DNA of 64,000 bases, from NCBI GenBank assembly GCA_040954595.2, contig CM082589.2:4402001-4466000 (forward strand), in the 5' to 3' direction. Within the stretch, counting starts at the first letter, position 1. Every line of letters starts with the position of its first letter. Positions 11,201-21,634 of this stretch are shown here, piece by piece. Source of the stretch: Balanoglossus misakiensis. Lineage: Eukaryota; Hemichordata. The translations under genes were made by a program, and so were the position numbers. A model generated the notes under the pieces. That model was not told the DNA's origin, searched no databases, and saw only the letters and a program-made list of their open reading frames with translations.

Positions 11201-14200
11201 CGTTCTATGAGCGCATGGGCCAACCATACCTACGTTTCGCCCAAAATTCAGAGTAATTATTTGTAACAAACAGTCAGAATTGTTTTATTTGCTTATCTTA
11301 ATTTTATTGTTCTATCAAAAACAAACAATCGCCCGTAATCGTCAATTCACCAAATTCAACAGAAACACATCCGATTTTCAGTGGCCAAGCCATGCTGCTA
11401 ACTGTCATCAAACTATAAATTACATCGCCTACCTGTAGCCTTCAACTTTAGGCATTACATTTGTAACATCCACTCACAGAATAATAAATATACTAGCCAA
11501 ATTAGCAGCTTATTTTTAGTTTCCATTAGTTTTTATGACCCACATTGCCACCATAAAGTTTTGAATATGAGGGATTGTTATTTTTAAAATTAATTTATCA
11601 CAAACTGCATGTGTCGTGATGATTAATTTTTCATGACCCCGAGCCATACATTTAAAACATAATAATTAGCAGCAATAGTTTAAAAGCGGCATGTGCTCGT
11701 GTAGTCCACATAGTCTGAGAGATTTTGGTTCGAGAGATACTACCCCTAAATACATTTCATGTTGTGTTCATAAATGCATTACGTACATGACGATTACTAG
11801 GTTCACATACACAACCAGTTTGGGATGCACATATACACGTATTTGTATAAGATCACTCTATCTCAAAGTGTACACTTGAGTAATCCAGCTGGTAACGAGG
11901 GCCACGGGGAGTATTTTCTAACACAGATGCTAACTAAAAATACTTCAGAGCTGGGGCATCTATACATACCAGCAACCTTAAGCAATTGCTGGTCAAAGGT
12001 TACCATGCACCATATAGAGTCTAAATGTATGTGTGTTGTTCGCCAGATCCCCTCTTTTCGTAGTGGATGTAACTAAAATTACATGGGGTGGGGATGGGTG
12101 GGGGTCGTCACGTGAAGAAGGTCCAACACCTTTATAGAGGCCAAAGCCTATGTACAGGCAGAGTGTTTTTCACTTGTAGAAACGTCAGTGAACCCCTGGG
12201 ACATATAAATAGAATGTCGGCAACGCCTAATGACATACTCCATGTAGGGCGTCAAAAGCGTAACGAGATCAAAAGCGTGATCGTGACACCTTGTCCTCAT
12301 GGATACAAAAGCGAGTAATGGACTTTACCCAAGAGTGCTTAGAATTCAAACATCCAACCCGTCGATAATGAGAAATAAATTGATGGAAACGCCAACGCTA
12401 TGATAACATCAGCTTGTCAAACTCGGAAACATGTAAGGTTGAATGAACGCAGACTTTTCTTATCAATAGAGCGACAGTTTGAAAAGAAATAAAGATAATA
12501 GTAGAAATAAATAAATCTCCGTAGGATATTTTTGATAGATGCCCAACCATGCATGCATTGAAATGCTTCTATGCAACCATGTGGGATATGCGTGTTTGGA
12601 ATTTTCCCCACTTTAGTTTTGTTGAAAGAAACTTTTTAACACAGGCCGAGAACTTTCTGATGGCGGATGTTATGCAATCCACTGTTGTTTGTAACACGCC
12701 AGCTTCCAATTACACTATTTGCATTGTGAAATCGATGTCCAGTAAAACAATATCCGGACAGCGCATTTTTTATCGATTATGCCTTGTCGACATTTGTCCC
12801 TGAGAGGAAATGAAATCTGTCTCATATAAATAAGGACATTCGATCTTATAAATTACATTGAAACTGTTTAGAAACACCATTTGATTGTTTTGGCAGCCAT
12901 AAGGTCACCATTAATAATCCCATATTTCATGTTGCATAATTCTTTCTCAATCCATTCTGACATAAGCCATTCTTTCCCGTTATTAACTTGGTTTCATCAT
13001 CTCGTCTACGGAACAACGCACCTGCGTGCCCATTTCCGGACACGTGACCAAGCAGTCAGTAACGTTACAGTTCCGATATGAGGTGATTGTTAAGTCTACT
13101 GTACTTGCAAATATGTTTACGAACATTTGCAATGATGGGTATATTTCGTAAGCAATCCTGACTAAACATGCACACATATGGTTTGTTAATGAAATGAGCA
13201 AATTAATTTATGATATAAACAAATCCCGCAAACGGAAATGATGCTTGGTTGACAGTACATAATAAGGTATATGTATGCCCGTGGTGTATCATAAACAGGG
13301 ATCCGTTGCACGATGATTTATTGATACAGACACCGCTTAATATCCGAAAGTCAAACAGCAACATGTATTAGTTATGTCAATAAATAGTCTCCCCAAGACG
13401 TGTCGTGCATGTCAATACATGTATATGTGCATCACAAGCTATGTGTTAATAGTGCCTCATTAACTTTTTTGCGCATTTAAACCTGGCAAGTTGAATGAAC
13501 CGCGCATCGTTTAGTCGAAGTAAAAGAGCGTCGCTTGTTCCCTAGATGAGCTGTCATGTTGAAAATGGATGTGTGCTTTGAGAGTTATCTTGTCTTCGGA
13601 CATAGAGCTATAGATGCCATCCTCATGAACAGTTAATCGCGCCCCTGCGAGGAAAGCATCGATAAGTATGCCGAAGCTCTTAGACTATAAATGAACTATA
13701 TGTTATATTTGTACAAAATGTGTATCTGCAAATATATATGTTTAAAGATACATATTTCTTTCACGGATTTGACATTGTCTGTTTTACTTTATCGGTCGTC
13801 TGTGATATGTTCGTTTTTTCTTTGCAACTGACCGGCATGCAAATTCATAATGTGACGTATGATTTATGGAATATGGGGTGATGCGACCGCTATCAATCAT
13901 GCTTTATTTATAGTATTACCTTGAACCATGAGTGTTTAATTCAGGAAGTGTATTAATATGTGTTACATTTAAAATTGCACATTCATCATCTAAAACATAT
14001 GGATCATACACAATGATTTGCGTGAACAGCTTGCCTGATCTCATGTATTGTTACAACAGGCATCCTTGAAATTGGTAATGTCTCTTCGCGAAGGCCAATT
14101 TCCAGAAACACTGAAAATCCCTTAAAACTTACTCGCCATTAGAATGTTCGACTAACCAAACATTTGGTGCAAGTGCTTATTACTTTTAAGAAACTTCATC

Positions 14201-17200
14201 TCTTTTTTACGATCTATTGCTTCCAGGATGGTTTAAATTGTCACTCAATCAACAATGACTTCCACGAGAACATCACGCCCACGATTCTTGCTTGCCACCA
14301 AAACAACTACGTCATCTTAAAGCTCCTGCTGAATTACGGCGCCAGTATCCAGACACCGAGCAATTCCAAAGCAGCCATGAACGGGGAACTGTCACTGCAA
14401 CACTCGGTGGGGACGATTAACATCTACCGGGCGATCACGAGCGAGGCGTACATCTCGCTCACCAGCGAAGACCCGCTCCTGCAGGCCTTCAAGTTGAGCG
14501 CCAAGATGTCGCAGCTGAGCTACCAGGATTTCGAGTTCCGTGCCGAGTACACCGCAATGGCCGACCGGTGCGAAACGTATGCAGCCGACTTGCTGGACTA
14601 CGTCAGAAACAGCGAAGAGCAGAAGACCATCATGACGCACGGCTCCGGGTGCAAAACCCAATCCCCGAAACCTGCCAAGGTCAGCGACGCTTTGACGTAC
14701 GACCAGAGGAAGGTAAACTGCAAAACATTGTATGAAAGTGCACCATTTTCGATTCTAACTTGCCAAAGGTGCCACTTTATAATTACATGTAAACCAGATA
14801 TCTTTAAAACTTGCTGTTTTGTTTTGTGAAGTTGTTAAACCACCAACACATACCAGTACACACATAATGAAACTCTTTGAAACTAATACAAATGTATATC
14901 TTTATAAGTCAAAGACGTCTTTCACTATAAAACGGAAGTCACTTTTGCGCATGCGTAATCATATGCAAATCCCTCGTAACGGGCGCTATGTGGAGACATG
15001 CGTGATACCAATCACTTTGACCCTTTTTTCCCCAGTTCGTAGCGCATTCTGTTTGTCAACAATATCTGACAGAAAAGTGGTACAGCGGCTTTGCAAGGTG
15101 GCGGTGGCAGAGTGACTTGGAGGTGTTCGTGCAGGCCTGCTTGATCGGCCTGTGTTACCCGTTTCTCGCGCTCTGCTACATCGCCAGCGAGAATCTTTAC
15201 TTTGCCCGGATGCTGAAAACGCCCTACATCCGGTTCATCGGTCACGTGGCTTCACTGCTGGTCTTCTTGCTGTTGCTCACGCTCCACCTGTCCTATTCAA
15301 CACCTGAACAACTTGTGCGCACCACCGAGGACGGGGTCGTGAGAGCGACATTGGTTGTTACTCTTGTGCCAGAACCGGTGGAAATTCTCATCATTATATG
15401 GATTGTGGGTAAGCCTGCTTCTATGTGGATTACCACCACTGCCATAAATAAACAAGAAAATAAACATGCATGTTCACGTAGTAGACCGATTGATGTAAAC
15501 TCAGAGATGTTAATTCACCATTGGCAGAAACTCGGTGGACGAAAAAATATATGTCAAAAATGATCACCGTTTTTGTTTCTACTTTTGTTTCGAAATAGCG
15601 CTAACTTGGGCACTTATTCACCAATTATGGTCGAAAGGAATGAAATGTTTCAGCTACAACAAACAAGCGAAGGCAACAGATATAGTAACATTGGTTCTTT
15701 TCTGGTCATGGATGATTCTGAGAACGTATGCTGGAATTAAGGTACAGTGTCTAACTGTTCGTCCAATTGCGGACTTTATACTGTAACTGGTATCATATTT
15801 GAATACAATAGCCTCACTTCACAGGAACTCGACGGTCCATATTGGGGAGAGTTTGATGTCAGCGGATATTTTATAAATTAAAACCATGAGCAGTTTTTTT
15901 CTCTTTCTGAAAATACATAATTTTCGACATGCACCGTTTAAGTTAAGTTTCATTTCTTTGCAGACATACGTCGATGGCGAAGGTGCACTGGGATCAAATC
16001 AGACCACGGTAGCAAACGATTCACTCATCTACGTTGACACCGGATACACCGGAAGTGACGACCTGCTGTGCGTCATACCGGAACAGAACGAGGACACGTT
16101 TGCAAATCTCGTCGACACCATGGGCCAGTTGTACGACTCCGACGAGGAATCCCAGTCGGCGCTGGAATGCATCCTGAAGGACGCGCTGTTTCAGCTGAAC
16201 GAGAATGTAGAATGCGAGACCGGAGAAGGGGGCGGCGGCCGCCGGCGCCGGGCAGCGCGGGTGGCGTTCCGACCCAAACCCGGTTCCGGTTCCGGTCAGG
16301 CGGCGCCGCAGCTCTTGATGACGACCAGTCTCTTCGACATGTCAGCCACCCATCCAATCCTGGTCGGCGAGAGTCTCTTCGCGCTGGCGAAAGTCCTCAG
16401 TTTCTTGGGACTCGCGCGAATGACGGTGGCGCACTTGCACATGGGACCGATGCAGATATCGTTCGGTCGCATGGGCTCCGACATAGGGAAGTTTCTTGTC
16501 ATCTTTGCGCTAATCCTGTTTGCCTTCGCCGTGGGTATGAATCAGCTGTACTACATGTATTCATACGAAGTTCATTATCATTGTCAACAACAGCAACTAC
16601 TGCAAAATGATGAATGGGACCCGAAAGCTTGTTTGGAACAACCATATAAAAGGTTGGTTATAGGTAGAAATAGTAGATTCCTGGGATTAAAGTCGAGACT
16701 TTCCTTTCACTTATAGTTATCTTGTAGTTCGATATACATTGTATTCTTAGTTCAGTTAGCCGCGGCCATTAAAATGTACAGCCGCAATTGAAGTTGATAA
16801 AATGCTTGTCTACACTCACCATGCAGTTAACTCACAAGTTCGTAAGTAAAATCATGAAAATATTCCAAAAATTGGCAGCTATTGGGGCTTTAATACATAC
16901 AGGCTTTCGTCACTTCTTCTCTTTCTTTCAGTCTCCTAAGCTCCCTCGCCACTTTGTTTTGGACCGTGTTTGGCATGTCCGACGTCAGGGACCTGAAGAT
17001 GACCCTATCTGATCGGTGGTTCACCGAAGTCATCGCCAATTTCCTCTTCGCTCTCTACCAAGTCTTGGCCGTCATCGTACTGCTCAACATTCTCATCGCG
17101 ATGATGAGTAATACATACCAACGCGTGGCGGTAAGTCAGGGGTCTATTGAACCAGACAATCCGACGACCCCCTTAACGTGTAGCGGTTGGTCTCATACAT

Positions 17201-18411
17201 GTACATGTGTGCATGTAGCTTATGAACTTCCATTTCTTAAACATGGCAAAAATCGGCCATCTTGAAATTGTGTCGACCATATGTGATTTTCATAATTCAC
17301 CTACTTACTGCATTAAGGTAGGGAGAATTTCCTTATGATATCGGCTGTCGTATTTTGCGTTTCTCTTGAAGGATGACGAAGACATTCAATGGAAGTACTC
17401 CCGGTCACTGCTCTGGCTTTCTTACTACGAAGAATCGGCCGCCCTGCCGCCGCCGTTCAACCTAATTCCCAGCGTGGACAGCATGAAACGCCTCGCCAAG
17501 CGAGTCTTCTGCACAACCGTGTACTGCGGAAAGAAGAAAAGGGTAAGTCCGCCGTGTGCTGACCGGTGATCACACCAGAAAGGTTCGCGTCGCCTGCAGA
17601 CTTACATTAAAGAGAACGGTATCGATTACTCAGTGAATTAAATAACGAGCAAGAGAGAAAATGATTTTATTGATTCTCAAAGTTTGGCGATTCCTCTAAA
17701 AATGCAAACATATTTACTGAAAACACGGTGGATTATGTTAAACGACGTGAGCCAGGAATCTTGCAGCATTAAATGGTGAAGTCTAAAATGTAAGTTGATT
17801 CATTACAGCTACGAGCTAAGTATGGCGATGATGTGAAGTCGGCATACAAGGTAGGGATAGCTACGTTTACTCTGTTTATTTGTCACGGTCAAATCTGGCT
17901 GTCGCATATCTTTTAATTTTGGAAACCTATTTCAGCCATCTGGCTCAAGACAGCGTAATGTTATATAATTGTCTCAAAGGAACGCAATCTCTCGCTGTGC
18001 GCATGCGTTTTACTCATAACAGTGGTTTACACTTGCCCTTATTTGAATATTAAACCCACGCAGACGGTTATGAGGACAGTTGTCGACCGCTACGTGTTTG
18101 ATAAACTGGTCACCGAGGAACCCGCCGATGCGATGTTACTGCAGTTAAAGCAAGACATGTACGGCTTCAAGGACGACATGTTCTCCACTCTGGACCACAT
18201 GGACGACAAAATGTCCAAGATCCACCACTCCGTCGACGAGGGCGCCGAGGAAGGCGAGAAAGCGACCGTGACCGACCTGATGAAAGATTTCAGCAGCGCT
18301 CTCACCGACGTCGGCCCAATCAGACCAGAAGCGCTCGCTCAGCTCATGGGCGTGACCGATGAAATTACTTTTGCCGAGGAGGACTCAATGGAATCTTCTG
18401 GAGAGGATTAG
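8242..18411 (+). CDS. TRPC-type (canonical transient receptor potential) cation channel, 10 exons
   Basis: Exons: 8242-8434, 9129-9259, 14227-14712, 15036-15408, 15599-15741, 15964-16652, 16932-17130, 17372-17542, 17809-17850, 18064-18411. Phases close at every junction; the sum is 2775 nt, 924 residues. TRPC subunits form tetrameric plasma-membrane cation channels opened downstream of phospholipase C. Visible: N-terminal ankyrin region (about 18-150), TRP_2-type segment (INIYRAITSEAYISLTSEDP, about 155-174), pre-S1 FVAHSVCQQYL, S1 (about 340-357), S2 (384-403), S3 (421-437), S4 (574-593), linker HMGPMQISFGRMGSDIGKF, S5 (618-640), pore FWTVFGMSDV with flanking Cys649 and Cys665, S6 ending LLNILIAMMSNTY, TRP-box-like IQWKYSRSLLW (743-753) and TRP box 2 LPPPFN (763-768). 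The tail has VMRTVVDRYV and a coiled-coil-like stretch, with no PDZ end. The S3-S4 loop is about 130 residues instead of about 20. The exon 6 donor is weak (GTTGGT) but is the only one that keeps frame. Start context AAGATGG is good. Confidence 0.93.
8946..9060 (+). pseudogene. LINE reverse-transcriptase C-terminal relic in TRPC intron 1
   Basis: In one plus-strand frame this reads KTSILTDLYWLPATERIRL, followed by KIPLFTFEIFGG. It matches the conserved motif just after the reverse transcriptase of CR1/L2/Jockey-type elements (consensus I-L-x-x-L-H-W-L-P-V-x-x-R-I-x-x-K-I). The rest of the element is not recognisable, so it is a short, old, inactive fragment. It lies in the same orientation as the host gene and ends only 68 bp before exon 2. 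Identification is by motif memory, without a search. Confidence 0.6.
9260..14226 (+). other. TRPC intron 2 (about 5 kb), no gene inside
   Basis: This is the only large intron of the TRPC gene. It carries a 56-bp palindrome (10102-10157), is AT-rich, and shows only short open frames without codon bias. I see no nested gene, RNA gene or long transposon in it. Large early introns often hold enhancers, but no specific element can be supported here. Confidence 0.6.
10102..10157. repeat. Near-perfect 56-bp palindrome in TRPC intron 2
   Basis: The centre 10117-10142 is a perfect 26-bp palindrome (half-site TGAATTCAAGTCC). Outside a 4-bp mismatched collar, GTTATTGTTGA (10102-10112) and TCAACAGTAAC (10147-10157) pair with one mismatch about the same axis. 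It could be a foldback-element relic or a cruciform-forming site. Confidence 0.8.
17237..17333 (+). repeat. Dispersed repeat family, copy 1 (TRPC intron 7)
   Basis: This copy starts TTAAACATGGCAAAAATCGG and includes GCCATCTTGAAATTGTGTCG and, at its end, GAGAATTTCC. It aligns along its length with the reverse complement of 53191-53291 and with 63920-64000. It fills much of the 241-bp intron between exons 7 and 8 of the channel gene. Its core, read on the minus strand, is CAAGATGGCCG, which resembles a YY1 site. Confidence 0.65.
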
Positions 18412-21400
18412 AATAGTGGCTTGACACACAGGATGCAAAAGACGGACATCTTGTTTTTATGTAAGGTAGGAATTTCAATGGTGGCCCACACCCTACACTT
18501 CTTACCTTATTGTCATCAGTTTATTGTCCATTAACATGTCCGAAGAAGCCATAAAATGATGTACATGTAAAATTAAAGGGACGTGATGTATTGACCAAAT
18601 CACGAAAGACGCTGAGTGTATTTATTTATGCTGAATATAAGGCAAACACAGATCCAGTACCGTATTTGTAAAATGTAATAAGTACATGTAAATTATGTGG
18701 ATGAAATACTAGTATGTAGTCCGGACTTAGAATTATTTCCCATATGCAAAACCTACGTCATGTTACATATATTCAAATTGAAAGGACCCCACTGATGACA
18801 TCATTCAGCGTTTAAACAGTACGGATAAAATAACTAATATGACAATATAAACTTTTCACCATTTTGACGGTGTGTATGGAACTTTTTTAGGATACTGACT
18901 CATTCCACTTCGCGTTTTATTGTATAATATAACGAGTTGTAAGAGCTTAACCCTTTAACCACCATAGATTGGTCCCGATCCATTGCTTTTCTGAGATATA
19001 GGGTTCACGGTATATTGGCATTTAGCAAGTTGACGTACTTCTCAATCGTCATGAATTAGTTTACACGTATCAGACTAGAATTCCATTGGAGTGACATCAC
19101 ATCTGTGTATTGCAAATTGTTAACATCTTAGTTAAAGAAACGAAATGTCAGCTTTCTTATGAGGTTTTATTTTTATACAATAATATGGTTTTGTTATTAT
19201 TCTTGATGCCAAACGTATAGATTTAGTTAATCATATCATTGGTGCACAGGCCTTTGCAGTTGCAATTAAAGAATATGTAATGTTTATTGTATGCTTTTAG
19301 TTCCATAACAAGGTTGCATATAATTGTACCGATTGTTGCCGAATACAGGGTTCATTGTCACATTTATGTTCCGTGTTTCGAGTTATGATTACGTCAAATA
19401 CCAAAATTGTTATGTCATTTTATCAATCATTGCTGATATCACGGGTGTCTTTTTTTATTCTACCCTCTCTTCTTCGTTGGTGGTGGAGCAACCAGAATGA
19501 TGGGTGTCCCTGACCACGATCCTGAAGAGCGCCCACAAGCGGCGAACAGTCACTCCACATCTTGTTTTCATGAGTGAGTTGCGGAATAATATAGAAAGGC
19601 GGGTAAACTCGGGCCCAGGTTTTACATGTCTCTCTGCATATGGTGACCACAACACAAGACGCAGGAAAAATAGTTTGATGAAACAGATTAGTAGTAGTGA
19701 ACTTTTATTAAAATAATGTGCAGTAAATATCACGTGATTACAAATTGTTAACCACAAAACGTACATTTAATATTTCTTGCCGTGCCGTTTAAAGTGTATG
19801 GCCAGCATGTATCGTGTCAGAAAAGGGCAATCACAAAATAAAGCCATCTGATTAAATCCTGATATTATCACGCTAACTTTGAGAAGCACACACTCATATG
19901 AAAATATTCTACATGTACGAAATTTGATGAAGATTAAAAGGCACGTACAACGTCGGTTACGTCACTACATACAACAGAACTTCAACATACTTCTTTACTC
20001 CAATATGTGCACGTGTTGCGACATCGACGTCTGTTATGTGCCAGTCCACGTTTGTTATTGCTGTCACGTGTGAGCCTACATTGCGCACGTGACTTTGCTT
20101 GGAAATGTTCTGCCACTGACTGGCCACTATAGACAGCTTTGACTGTTTATATGTATAGATTCCCAAACTGCTGCGTGCATGAAGACGCGGTGACGTGCCT
20201 GCGTCAACCGCCACAACATTTGTTTCCGTTGAAACATATGACCAGTGCATTATAAATTTGAGCTAAAGTTTGGCATATACACACTAGGATAGTAAAATGA
20301 GAATATTTTTCGGAAAACTATTGAAATGTAGTCAATCAGTCCTATCTGCTTTCACTTTCATTGTGCATTTTAAAATTTTCTCTCAAATATATTTGTATTA
20401 GAAATTTCAACCCCTTTCTCTCGGTTCTGGCGGGAATCGTGTGTTGACAAGTCCAGTTGTTTTCTAAGCAACATCCCCAGTCTAAATCGCTTGGGAGCAA
20501 ATCGGTCATACCTTGAATTTCATAAATCACGCTGGTACGCCGCGGGACACCTGCCTACAGAACCGTGATTTGTTCACCTCGTTAAAAATCTCTTGACGAA
20601 ATAAATATACGCCTCCTTTCATCTTGGTTACGGTAAATAGCGTGGAGAGTTAAGGGTCATGTGAGCCGTCAAGAAGGGTTGTCCATCAACGGGTACCTGT
20701 CATTTTGTGCGCTTGTATCGCGGTTGAAATATTCGCCCAAACGGCAGATACGGGAAGGTCGACAGTCTTACTGTGTGCAAAAGGTGACTCTGATATACGT
20801 TGCTAGCGGCATTTCATTATAACGATCGATAGTATGCCATGTTAGTGATGGAATTCTCCTGAAAATGCAATTTACTTATCGATAGCAGAGAAATCATGTG
20901 CTGTGATGAAAATAAACTTGGTGAAAACAATGTACATGTATATTTCATTAAGTACATTATATCTACGATTAATTTTTGAACTGGATTATAATGAAAGCAC
21001 GCAGTGAGATCCCCGTTGTCAAAAACAAAGCAACATCGTTATCTGAACATGAAAACTGTTTTTTGTTCTTGGTAATTCTCTTCATAAAATTAGGAATGGT
21101 GACAAAAATACAATATGTCAACACCTGTCGAAATTTCCAAAACAGGATTCATGATTTAGGAACTGCATATTTTTCAATCTTACTTGAGTACATTATGAGA
21201 GTGGCAACCGTCGTTTTTAAGAATTGGTATACAAATATTTACAACATTTAGCCTAAATCCGTGTCCATAGCCTATTTCAGAGTGACAAATGGTGCATTGC
21301 AGTAATTAGTAGAAAATGTAGCTCGTGCTGATAATTGCAATTTCTGCCTCGAAAAAATGGTGGACTTGAACCCTTAAAGGTATACGACCATCACCAAATC

Positions 21401-21634
21401 ATGTATGGTTTATTCGTCGTCAAAACGACGTCTCCAGGTGTTTGCATGATCACACGGTGGCGCCCTTCAATTGAATTATTTGTAGTGAAAACGTGTCTCG
21501 TTATTGTGTCATTTGGTGTTCACTGTATACTAGTGTTCGGCTGGTTATATATAGACGTAATATGGCCGCGTGCCACGCGCACTGTAGTTGTAGCGAGAAG
21601 CTAACAGCTACAACTAGTAAACGCTCCCGATACT
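18412..21634. other. Interval between convergent TRPC and GPCR genes
   Basis: It contains the 3' flanks of both genes. No canonical AATAAA lies close behind the TRPC stop. An ORF-sized stretch at 19455-19766 has slightly higher GC (around 19500-19640) but no recognisable product. The rest is AT-rich and unremarkable. Confidence 0.5.
21409..21414 (-). terminator. Possible polyadenylation signal of the GPCR gene
   Basis: TTTATT on the plus strand reads AATAAA on the coding strand, 221 bp behind the GPCR stop codon. This is the nearest canonical signal I found. A single hexamer in AT-rich DNA is weak evidence. Confidence 0.3.

Noticed and set aside
16653-16663. Alternative exon 6 donor at ATAG|GTAGAA in TRPC
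   Set aside because: It has a better donor consensus but gives phase 1, which breaks the frame into exon 7. The GTTGGT donor at 16653 gives the expected KSLLSSLATLFW pore-helix sequence.
19455-19766. 103-codon minus-strand frame between TRPC and GPCR, and an overlapping 70-codon plus frame
   Set aside because: Local GC is higher, but neither frame shows a family motif and the two overlap antisense.
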